Assembly (NCBI GenBank): GCA_035542775.1
Contig: DATKKX010000126.1
Location: forward strand, 1 to 24,584
Source: DATKKX01 sp035542775
GTDB taxonomy: Bacteria > Planctomycetota > Phycisphaerae > UBA1845 > UTPLA1
DNA length: 24,584 nt
Reading direction: 5' to 3'
Shown here in pieces: positions 8,042-15,081 of this stretch (position 1 is the stretch's first letter; every line of letters starts with the position of its first letter). The notes beneath the pieces were generated by a model. It was not told the DNA's origin, searched no databases, and was given only the letters and a program-made list of their open reading frames with translations. The position numbers and the translations under genes were made by a program.

Positions 8042-9647
8042 AGCAGAACCCGAAAAAGGTGTCAGGAAGATTTTACAAGGCCGCAAGAATCTTCCTGACG
8101 CCTTTTATGCCGCTGTGCTGACAGCGCTCGGGCTGATCATCACGCTGGCCTTCGCGCTCTACTCCCCAGAAGGCATCCACCAGTTCGATGATCTGACGCA
8201 CTACCTCTTCGCCAAATGGGCCTGGAGATGGCCTTCGTATTTGCTGGACGATTGGGGGCGGCCGGGCTTCACGGTTCTGTACTTCCTGCCCGCGAGACTC
8301 GGCTGGATGGCCTGCCGTATCCTGTCAGTGATCCTGACGGCCGCCACGGCCTGGATGGCCTTTCGCATCGCTCAGAAGATTGGCCTTCGTCACGCATGGG
8401 CCGTCGTCCCGCTGTGCTACGCGCAGCCTCTTTTCTTCCAACTTGCCCAGACGACTCTGACTGAAACGGCGCTGGCCTTCTATCTCACCGCCGCAGTCTT
8501 TCTTGCCCTGCGGGGCCGATGGTCATGGTCGGCCGTATTCGTGTCGCTCGGCATGGTGACCCGTCACGAGGCGGTGATATTCCTGCCTATCTGGCTCTAT
8601 TTCGCGGTGCGGGAACAGGCGGCCCTGGGGCGACTGTGGCCGCTGATATGGGCGCCGCTGATGATCAACGTTCTGGCCATCCCCGCAGGCATAGAGCTAC
8701 CGGTCATCCGTCTCCTCAGGGTCACTTCCACCGGCCAGTACGGTTCGGGTGGCTGGCTCACGTTCTTCTCTCGTTCGTTGGAGGCCTGGGGGCCGGGAAT
8801 CATGGTGCTGGCGATGACGGGCCTGAGAGCCGTGTGGCAGAGAAGCGGCGGCAAGCTGATCGCCGCCTGCGCGGTCGCTTACTTTGCCGCACACGCCGTG
8901 ATTCGCGCCCTGGGTTGGTTCGATTCCGGCGGATATGCGCGGTTTCTCGTCCCGATCAGTCCGTTGATCGCGATCGCGGCATTGAGCGGCTGGCTGCGGT
9001 TCTGGTCGCCCGACCCGCGCGAGCGCCGCGCCGTCATCATGCTGGCGGCCGGTGCGATGCTCCTGCTGTGGATCGCTATGGAACGGCAGCTTGTCCTCTA
9101 CGCTGAGCGGCTCGACTTTGTGGCGGAGCTTCCGGAAATACGCATCGCCAAGTTTGCGATTCGCATGGCCACCCTGCTGCTCGTCATCCTGGCCATCATT
9201 ACCGCGGGGTTCGGCTCGGGGATCCGCCATCCTCGGCTGTCGGCGGCGCTGGTGCCGGCGCTGCTAACCGTGATCATCCTGTTGACGTGCGGCAAGCTGT
9301 GTCGCCCCCTCGCCCGGTCGCCGGCAGCCTATATCTTCGACGACCTGCGGCAGTGGCTGGCACAGAACGGATTGGCCGACCGAAAGATCATGTCAGCCAA
9401 CATTTGGGTTGCCTATGCCACCGGCGAGGAACTGCCCCACGGACGGCCAGGCCTTCGTCCGGCCCTTGAGGAGGCGCCTGTGGGAACGCTGTTCGCCTGG
9501 GATCACCAGTTCGCCGCCTCCGTCCAATACGGCATCAGCCTGAAGGAAATGCTGGCCGACCCCGGATTTCGCCTGATCCACAAGACGCGGCCGGCCCCGT
9601 ATCGACTGCGGCCGTACTTCCTGGTTTTCGAGAAGATAAGCCACTGA
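8031..9647 (+). CDS. GT-C type membrane glycosyltransferase
   Basis: A 538-residue polytopic inner-membrane protein with about ten or more hydrophobic segments, of the GT-C fold that uses polyprenyl-phosphate sugars. The first exported loop has an acidic pair, Asp53-Asp54 in QFDDLTHY, as expected for the catalytic site. TETALAFYLTAAVFLALRG and TRHEAVIFLPIWLYF follow the ArnT/PMT layout. The start overlaps the BamD-like stop. Residues 9-26 are encoded by a palindrome at 8054-8106, so the native start could lie further on, for example a GTG at 8115 just before the first membrane helix. The acceptor is unknown. The family level is secure; the exact GT family is not. Confidence 0.8.
   Translation: MKTEAEPEKGVRKILQGRKNLPDAFYAAVLTALGLIITLAFALYSPEGIHQFDDLTHYLFAKWAWRWPSYLLDDWGRPGFTVLYFLPARLGWMACRILSVILTAATAWMAFRIAQKIGLRHAWAVVPLCYAQPLFFQLAQTTLTETALAFYLTAAVFLALRGRWSWSAVFVSLGMVTRHEAVIFLPIWLYFAVREQAALGRLWPLIWAPLMINVLAIPAGIELPVIRLLRVTSTGQYGSGGWLTFFSRSLEAWGPGIMVLAMTGLRAVWQRSGGKLIAACAVAYFAAHAVIRALGWFDSGGYARFLVPISPLIAIAALSGWLRFWSPDPRERRAVIMLAAGAMLLLWIAMERQLVLYAERLDFVAELPEIRIAKFAIRMATLLLVILAIITAGFGSGIRHPRLSAALVPALLTVIILLTCGKLCRPLARSPAAYIFDDLRQWLAQNGLADRKIMSANIWVAYATGEELPHGRPGLRPALEEAPVGTLFAWDHQFAASVQYGISLKEMLADPGFRLIHKTRPAPYRLRPYFLVFEKISH
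8054..8106. repeat. 19-bp near-perfect palindromic element, REP-like, at the bamD-like/GT junction
   Basis: AAAAGGTGTCAGGAAGATT at 8054-8072 pairs with the arm at 8088-8106 over 19 positions with one T-G pair; the inner 12 bp are perfect. The loop is 15 bases. The right arm ends in TTTT, so in RNA it would resemble an intrinsic terminator. It lies inside the start of the glycosyltransferase reading frame. From memory, GGTGTCAGG-type palindromes are often REP elements moved by RAYT transposases; no such gene is in this window. Confidence 0.65.
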
Positions 9648-9819
9648 TGCCCTTCGCCGCGGCGCACGGTGGCCACGCACGGCGTGATCCTCCCGCGCCG
9701 GGGCTGTCGGGGCGGTTGGCATGAAGGGGCGGCCGACGATGTGCCGGAAAAAGATCCTATTTCGGGTCGGGCAGCGGGGTATAATCGATTGGGGGCTGTC
9801 CTGCGCTGGGGCTTGGCAC
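9648..9819. other. Intergenic region upstream of the radical SAM operon
   Basis: A perfect TATAAT at 9780-9785 is the only clear signal. Its -35 region is poor (CTATTT at 17 bases). The radical SAM frame is open through this stretch to an ATG at 9721, but the upstream residues look non-coding. No clear terminator for the preceding gene is visible. Confidence 0.4.
9780..9785 (+). promoter_or_regulatory. Perfect -10 box, candidate promoter of the seven-gene operon
   Basis: TATAAT lies 34 bases upstream of the chosen radical SAM start at 9820, preceded by GGGG. Transcription would begin near 9792. The matching -35 is weak, so an activator may be needed. This signal argues against the upstream starts at 9721 and 9739. 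Confidence 0.4.
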
Positions 9820-10866
9820 ATGAGTGGGCGGAACGCAACCAGGGCGCGCCGGTGGCGGGTTCCCCATGAGGTACTGCTGCGGCGGGTCGATGCCGCGCGG
9901 GCCATGTTGACGGCCTGTGCGATGTGCGAGCTGCGCTGCGGCACAAACCGTCTGGCCGGGGCCGACAGCCCCTGTCGCCTCGGGGCGGATTCCCATATCT
10001 ACAAACAATACACCAGTCTGAATGAGGAGCGCGAGCTTCTTCCGGCGTGGCGGGTGTTCCTGGGCGGCTGCAACTTTGGCTGCCCGCACTGTGATGAGCT
10101 TCCCGAGGCGACACAGACCGGGGTCGGGGACCTCGTCGAGCCCCGGCACTGGGCCGAGGAGTTGTCGCAGGCGGTGGCCCGCGGCGCGAAGACGCTCAGC
10201 CTGCTCGGCGGCGAGCCCAGCCTGCACGCACACACGATCCTGGCCACGGCCGCGGCATCGTCGGAGGACTTGCCGCTGGCGCTGAACTCGAACATGTACA
10301 TGACGCCGGAGGTGCTCGACCTTCTGGACGGAGTCGTGCACTGCTATCTGGCCGACTTCAAGTTCGGCAACGATGCCTGCGCCGAACGGCTTGCCGGGGT
10401 TCCACGCTACACCGAGGTGGTTCGGCGGAACCTCTCCTGGATATTCCCGCGAACCGCCGTGATTGTCCGGCACGTTCTCCTGCCGGGCCACGGCGATTGC
10501 TGCTTCCGCCCGATCGCCGATTGGCTCTCGCGGACACTGCCGGGGATCCGCTTTCAGCTTTACCCCGGCTACGTGCCGTGCGGCGAGGTCGGACATGATG
10601 CGGGCCTTGGACGACTTAATATACCTGCCGAAGTCCGCGCCGCCCGAGAATACCTCAGCCGTCTCGACCTGCAATGCGAGGTGGCGGAGGAGGAGCAATC
10701 CACGCAGCCAGCCCATGCCAGCCGTGACGGCACGGGCCTGGCCGGCCTGACGATCGGCGCAAACGGGCGCCTGTATTGCCACGACGTCACGCCTGAACTG
10801 TCGTTGGTGTTGTCAGAGCTGTGCGACGCACAAGGTGATCCGCGCGATCAACCGGGCGTCGCGTAA
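9820..10866 (+). CDS. PflX-type radical SAM protein (pyruvate formate-lyase activase-like)
   Basis: A 348-residue radical SAM enzyme. The [4Fe-4S] motif CxxxCxxC is at Cys84, Cys88 and Cys91 in GGCNFGCPHC. A second Cys set, Cys33, Cys36, Cys40 and Cys52 in CAMCELRCG and SPCRLG, lies upstream of it, as in the PflX group of activase homologues. LSLLGGEPSLH is the SAM-binding GGE motif. The C-terminus is tail-like and lacks further Cys clusters. The start at 9820 is chosen because a TATAAT lies at 9780-9785; an ATG at 9721 is in frame. No glycyl-radical enzyme is encoded nearby, so the substrate is unknown. It leads a tight run of seven genes, 20 bases before the AAA gene, which suggests it modifies a partner there. 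Confidence 0.85.
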   Translation: MSGRNATRARRWRVPHEVLLRRVDAARAMLTACAMCELRCGTNRLAGADSPCRLGADSHIYKQYTSLNEERELLPAWRVFLGGCNFGCPHCDELPEATQTGVGDLVEPRHWAEELSQAVARGAKTLSLLGGEPSLHAHTILATAAASSEDLPLALNSNMYMTPEVLDLLDGVVHCYLADFKFGNDACAERLAGVPRYTEVVRRNLSWIFPRTAVIVRHVLLPGHGDCCFRPIADWLSRTLPGIRFQLYPGYVPCGEVGHDAGLGRLNIPAEVRAAREYLSRLDLQCEVAEEEQSTQPAHASRDGTGLAGLTIGANGRLYCHDVTPELSLVLSELCDAQGDPRDQPGVA

Positions 10867-10886
10867 GAACCAGAGAGGCGACATTT

Positions 10887-12476
10887 ATGGCTCCCAATGA
10901 AAAGCCCGCGAAGCGGCCGCAACCGCGCTCGGTGCAGGACGAGCTGGAGATCCTGATTCGGGCCCGATACCCGATTATCTACGTGGTGACCTGGGAGGAG
11001 CGGCGCGTCGAACAGCATCTTCGCCGCCTCGCCGCCAAGCGCAAGAAGCAGCTCTTCTGCTGGTCGGTGACGACCGGACTGGCCAAATCCGGGGCGACCT
11101 CCCCTGGGCCGCGCTCCAAGCAATTGGCCGATCCCATCGAGGCCCTCGACTCGGTGATCGAGTTCAAGGAGCCGGCGATCTACCTGTTCAAGGACTTCCA
11201 CAACTTCATGCAGCCGCGGGAATGCAACGTGGCGGTGATCCGCAAGCTGCGCGAGGTGGCCATCGCCCTGAGTGACAGCTACAAGACGCTGGTCATCACG
11301 TCCCCGCGGGCGGACATTTCGCCGGACATGGAAAAAGACGTCTGCATGCTCGATTATCCCCTCCCCGGGCCCGAGGAGCTGGACGCCCTGCTTCAGCGGA
11401 TCTGCAAGGACGTGTCCGAGGCGGCCAACGTCTCGATCAAGCTCGAGGCCGGGGACCATGAGAAGCTGATCCAGGCGGCGCTGGGGCTGACGCTGCAGGA
11501 GGCCGAGAACGTCTTCGCCAAGACCATCGTTCACGACGGGACCCTGAGCGCCGGCGACGTCTCCATGGTCTTCTCGGAGAAGCAGCAGATCATCCGCAAG
11601 AGCGGCCTGTTGGAGTACTGTGATTCGCCGATCGGCGTCGCCGACGTGGGCGGGCTCGAGCACCTCAAGGACTGGCTGACCAAACGCTCGTTGGCTTTCT
11701 CCGCGCGGGCCAGGCAGTTCGGACTGCCCTCGCCCAAGGGCGTGCTGCTGGTGGGCGTGCAGGGTTGCGGCAAGAGCCTGTGCGCCAAGGCGGTCAGCCG
11801 CATGTGGAACATGCCGCTTCTGCGTTTCGATATGGGCCGCATGTTCGCCAGCCTGGTGGGTTCGTCGGAGAGCAACATCCGCCGGGCGATTTCGGTGGCC
11901 GAGAGCATCGCCCCCGTCGTTCTGTGGGTGGATGAGATTGACAAGGCCTTCAGCGGCACCCAGGGTTCGGGCTATACCGACGGCGGGACCACCGCCCGGG
12001 TGATGAGCACGTTTCTCACCTGGCTGAGCGAGAAGACCAAGCCGGTGTTCGTGGTCGCCACCGCCAACAACATATCGCAGCTCCCGCCCGAGCTGCTCCG
12101 CAAGGGGCGCCTCGATGAGATCTTCTTCGTCGATTTGCCGAGTGCCACGGAGCGCGCCCAGATATTTGACATTCATCTGCGGAAGCGGGAACGCGATCCA
12201 TCGCGATTCACCATGGATCAGCTTGCCGCGGCGACGGACGGTTTCAGCGGCGCCGAGATCGAGGAGGCCGTGATCAGCTCGCTCTACGACGTGTTCTACT
12301 CGGAGAAGGAGCTGGAAACGGCTGATTTGCTGAAGAGCGTCAGGGAAACGGTGCCGCTGTCCCGCACCATGGCCGAGGAAATCACGGCATTGCGATCGTG
12401 GGCCGACGGCCGGGCCCGATTTGCGTCGCGCCGCGACGAAGCATCGTTCCATACGAGACGGAAGCTGGAGATGTGA
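10887..12476 (+). CDS. Ycf46-type AAA+ ATPase
   Basis: A 529-residue AAA+ ATPase of the Ycf46 family, known from cyanobacteria, plastids and diverse bacteria. The N-terminal domain starts with ELEILIRARYPIIYVVTWEE (residues 19-38), a hallmark of the family. Walker A is GVQGCGKS at 290-297, Walker B VVLWVDEIDK at 344-353, and the sensor region has VVATANNISQLPPELLRKGRLDE. The C-terminal lid follows. No membrane segment is seen. It presumably remodels a protein complex; the cyanobacterial homologue has been linked to inorganic carbon use and stress, but the client is not defined. GAGAGG lies before the ATG. A Ycf35-like and a DUF2997 gene follow, the usual companions. Confidence 0.92.
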   Translation: MAPNEKPAKRPQPRSVQDELEILIRARYPIIYVVTWEERRVEQHLRRLAAKRKKQLFCWSVTTGLAKSGATSPGPRSKQLADPIEALDSVIEFKEPAIYLFKDFHNFMQPRECNVAVIRKLREVAIALSDSYKTLVITSPRADISPDMEKDVCMLDYPLPGPEELDALLQRICKDVSEAANVSIKLEAGDHEKLIQAALGLTLQEAENVFAKTIVHDGTLSAGDVSMVFSEKQQIIRKSGLLEYCDSPIGVADVGGLEHLKDWLTKRSLAFSARARQFGLPSPKGVLLVGVQGCGKSLCAKAVSRMWNMPLLRFDMGRMFASLVGSSESNIRRAISVAESIAPVVLWVDEIDKAFSGTQGSGYTDGGTTARVMSTFLTWLSEKTKPVFVVATANNISQLPPELLRKGRLDEIFFVDLPSATERAQIFDIHLRKRERDPSRFTMDQLAAATDGFSGAEIEEAVISSLYDVFYSEKELETADLLKSVRETVPLSRTMAEEITALRSWADGRARFASRRDEASFHTRRKLEM

Positions 12477-12506
12477 TCGCCGGGAAGATCATGTGAGGAG
12501 CATAAC

Positions 12507-12959
12507 ATGAGCGCCGTATGTGTGTTGACGCCGTTGGTGATCGCCTCATGGCCGGCGATCTCCGCCGCCATCAGCGGAGCCGCCGCCGCCATGGGGTTCT
12601 CGATGGCCGCGTCGGAGCTGTATGAGGAAGCGCGGCCCCGCCAGAAGAAGGTCGAAACCGAGCTTGAGAACAGTGAAGTCGTCGCGGATGCCATGAGCGC
12701 CGGTGAGAAGATAGTCATCCGCAAGGGTGACATCACCATCGAGTTCGGCCGCGACGAGCGGGGCCGATGCACGGTGTGCGTCACCGGCACGAAGCAGTCG
12801 GACAAGGAGCTGCGCAAGATCGGCGAGGAAGTCGCCGGCCGGGTCATTCAACAGTTCACCTATAACAAGCTGGTCAGCGAGCTGAAGAAGCGAAACTACA
12901 AAGTCGCCCAGGAGGAAGTGCTGGCGGATGAATCGGTCAAGCTTCGCATCCGCCTGTGA
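12507..12959 (+). CDS. Small protein similar to Ycf35 / DUF1257
   Basis: A 150-residue protein. The N-terminus (residues 4-31) is hydrophobic and Ala-rich and may be a membrane or packing segment. A charged middle follows, then a beta pair EKIVIRKGDITIEFGRDERG, a CTVC pair (Cys88, Cys91), and a C-terminal unit QFTYNKLVSELKKRNYKVAQ then a VKLRIRL strand. This last part resembles the C-terminal half of Ycf35/DUF1257 proteins, which are encoded beside Ycf46. The canonical DUF1257 N-terminus is not evident, so it could be a distinct relative. GAGGAG precedes the ATG. Function unknown; likely a partner of the ATPase. Confidence 0.7.
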   Translation: MSAVCVLTPLVIASWPAISAAISGAAAAMGFSMAASELYEEARPRQKKVETELENSEVVADAMSAGEKIVIRKGDITIEFGRDERGRCTVCVTGTKQSDKELRKIGEEVAGRVIQQFTYNKLVSELKKRNYKVAQEEVLADESVKLRIRL

Positions 12960-12989
12960 TCGAGGCCTCCTGCCGGGAGAAGCAGCCAC

Positions 12990-13202
12990 ATGGACACACC
13001 GGAATTTGAAGTCACCATCAGCAAGACCGGCAAGGTCACGGTTGAGGTGAAGGGGGTCAAGGGCCCGCGATGCCTGCTCTACGCCGACCTGATCAAGGAG
13101 ATCGTCGGCCGGGAAGAGGAACGCAAGCTCACCGCGGAATACTACGCGCAGGACGGACAGGTGCGGATTCACACGCAAGTGCGGGATTCGTCATCCGACT
13201 GA
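12990..13202 (+). CDS. DUF2997 domain protein
   Basis: A 70-residue protein, almost entirely the DUF2997 domain. Strands FEVTISKTGKVTVEVKGVKG lead to a helix with CLLYADLIKEIVG and end in LTAEYYAQDGQVRIHTQV. The VKG(V/K)KGPxC turn and the LTxEYY motif are typical of the family. Proteins of this family sit next to Ycf46 and DUF1257 genes in cyanobacteria and planctomycetes; no activity is known. The single Cys and the compact fold suggest a small adaptor or substrate. GGGAG lies upstream of the ATG. The gene is 30 bases after the Ycf35-like gene. Confidence 0.85.
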   Translation: MDTPEFEVTISKTGKVTVEVKGVKGPRCLLYADLIKEIVGREEERKLTAEYYAQDGQVRIHTQVRDSSSD

Positions 13203-13225
13203 CGCGCGCCAGGATGTAGGCTCCC

Positions 13226-14275
13226 ATGCAATGCTGGAATTGCGGGTTTGAGAATATCCCCGGGCTCAAGGCCTGTGCCCGATGCGCCAGCGCCCTGTGC
13301 CTCGACGACATCAGTGTCGAACCCCCGCGATCCTCGACCCTGCACCTGGCCACCCAGGTCGACCGAGCGTCCAACCGCCTGAAATCGGCATTTCCGTACT
13401 TCACGCGGTTCTTCGATTGGATGGCGGGGCTGTTTCCGGTGCTGTCGGAAGCCTTGGCGCTCCTTGTATCCTGGCGGAGCCTCTTGTGGTCTCTGATTCC
13501 CGGCCTGGCGCAGATCAAGACGCGCCGGCCGCGGATCGGGTGGATACTCCTGTCAATCTGGCTGGTGCTGCTGCTCGTGGCCATTGTGAGCATCGCCACG
13601 GATTGGACGTGGTATCTGGTCAACGCCATGGTACTCGTCCATGCCGTCAGCGTGACTTCGCTGCTGGTGGAGGAACTGGCCTTTGAGCGGCAGATCATCC
13701 GCGCCGCCTTTGGAGTCTGCCTGTTCTTCACGCTCTCGTATTGCCTGTACCGGCCTGTCACGACGCTTCTCTCGCGCTGGTACCAGCCCATCGTGGTACC
13801 GGCCCAGATAAGAGGCGGAGGCTTCGTCGAGGGCGACGGCATCATCTGCCAGGGGCCCTGGCGGCGGCCGGCGCAGTATGCCCGCGGCGATGTGGTTCTC
13901 TATGCGGTCAGCTCTTATCAGCGTACCGGCTTCTACGTTCCGGAGGGATTGGGGCTGGACAGGATCGTCGGCGTGCCCGGCGATTACGTGCAGACCCGCG
14001 AAGGGCGGCTGCTGGTAAACGGGGCCGATCCCGCAAAGGGGCAGGCTCCGCTGGGCGCCATTCCCAGACATTTCGCCGACCTCGATATCCACCTGGCCGC
14101 AGGCGAATATGCCATTCTTCCCTCGAGCTTCAGTTGCACTTATCATGGCAATGCCGCGCAACTGACCTGGCCGCCGGATCTGGCCCGCCAGTTGATGGTC
14201 ATACCTTATGAAGACGTCCTTGGACGGGCTGTCTTCCGGATTCATCCATTGTCACGATTCGGCCGAATCGAGTGA
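13226..14275 (+). CDS. Zinc-ribbon membrane protein with a degenerate S26 signal-peptidase fold
   Basis: A 349-residue protein in three parts. Residues 3-20 form a zinc ribbon (Cys3, Cys6, Cys17, Cys20). About residues 85-178 hold roughly four membrane segments. From about 195 the chain follows signal peptidase I: ARGDVVLYA, then GLDRIVGVPGDYVQ at 242-255, then AGEYAILPSSF, and GRAVFRIHPLSRFGRI at the end. In active enzymes the third block reads KRxVGxPGD with a catalytic Lys; here Asp245 stands in that place. The nucleophile motif SxSMxP is missing; the equivalent stretch is IRGGGFVEGDG. It is therefore probably not a protease and may bind a peptide instead. It sits between DUF2997 and a TPR gene and overlaps the latter by 4 bases. 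Confidence 0.8.
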   Translation: MQCWNCGFENIPGLKACARCASALCLDDISVEPPRSSTLHLATQVDRASNRLKSAFPYFTRFFDWMAGLFPVLSEALALLVSWRSLLWSLIPGLAQIKTRRPRIGWILLSIWLVLLLVAIVSIATDWTWYLVNAMVLVHAVSVTSLLVEELAFERQIIRAAFGVCLFFTLSYCLYRPVTTLLSRWYQPIVVPAQIRGGGFVEGDGIICQGPWRRPAQYARGDVVLYAVSSYQRTGFYVPEGLGLDRIVGVPGDYVQTREGRLLVNGADPAKGQAPLGAIPRHFADLDIHLAAGEYAILPSSFSCTYHGNAAQLTWPPDLARQLMVIPYEDVLGRAVFRIHPLSRFGRIE

Positions 14276-15081
14276 GCGACCCAATGCCCGGCAGATTCTC
14301 CAACCTCGAGTTCGACGACCAGCGGCGTCACAACAAGGACGAGGGCAAGCGGGAGAAACCGCCCGTCCGGCAAAGCACCGCCGGCGAGCACCTGGCCAAG
14401 GCGCGAGAGGAAGACCGTTGGGGGCGGTTCGAATCGGCCCTGCGGCTGTACACACGGGCACTTCAGGAGGACCGGGCCATGATCGCGGCCTGGGTCGGGC
14501 AGGTGCAGATGCTGGTGCAATTGGATGAATGTCACGAGGCGAGATTGTGGAGCGACAAGGCTCTGGAGCTGTTTCGGAATAACGGCGAATTGTTGGCCGC
14601 CAAGGCCCAGGCCTGCGTTCGCCTCCAGGATATGCGCGCCGGCCTCACGTGCAGCGACGCCTCGTTGCAGGCCGCGGGCAGCTCGCCATGGCGCTGGGAG
14701 GTCCGGGGAGAGGTCTTGCTGGCCAACGGAAGAAAGCAGTACGAAGACTGCTTCCAGAAGGCCCTGCTGGAACCGGCGGTGGAATGGTTTGACCGCGTGA
14801 TCATCGCCCGGATCTATCTCTATCACCGTAATGTGACCAACGCCTTGCGCTACCTGACCGAGGCAGTGAACATGGAGCCTACCCACGGATACACCTGGTT
14901 CCAATTGGGGAACTGCCAGAAGGCGCTGGGCTTGATCCCGGCGGCGAAGACCAGTTATCAGCGTTCGCTGGAGTTGTGCCCGGGCTCCGTGCTGGTCAAG
15001 CAGGCGCTGGATGAGCTCAAGTCCGGCAGGTCGCTGTTTACCTGGATGGGAAGCATTCTTCGACGATGGAGGGGCCGATGA
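14272..15081 (+). CDS. TPR-repeat protein
   Basis: A 269-residue soluble protein with several tetratricopeptide-like helix pairs, for example FESALRLYTRALQEDRAM, CHEARLWSDKALELFRNN, TNALRYLTEAVNMEPTHGYTW and AAKTSYQRSLELCPGS. Such proteins act as scaffolds. The first 45 residues are polar and basic. The start is GTG at 14272 in a GTGA overlap with the upstream stop; an ATG at 14284 is in frame. It ends in an ATGA overlap with pilT. These couplings imply co-translation with its neighbours, so it may bridge the S26-like membrane protein and the PilT ATPase. Confidence 0.85.
   Translation: MSDPMPGRFSNLEFDDQRRHNKDEGKREKPPVRQSTAGEHLAKAREEDRWGRFESALRLYTRALQEDRAMIAAWVGQVQMLVQLDECHEARLWSDKALELFRNNGELLAAKAQACVRLQDMRAGLTCSDASLQAAGSSPWRWEVRGEVLLANGRKQYEDCFQKALLEPAVEWFDRVIIARIYLYHRNVTNALRYLTEAVNMEPTHGYTWFQLGNCQKALGLIPAAKTSYQRSLELCPGSVLVKQALDELKSGRSLFTWMGSILRRWRGR

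Noticed and set aside
9721..9819. N-terminal extension of the radical SAM protein
   Set aside because: It contains a perfect TATAAT, and the residues do not resemble PflX proteins, so the ATG at 9820 is preferred.
10848..12452. 534-residue open frame on the minus strand
   Set aside because: Mirror frame of the Ycf46-type ATPase gene; no motifs.
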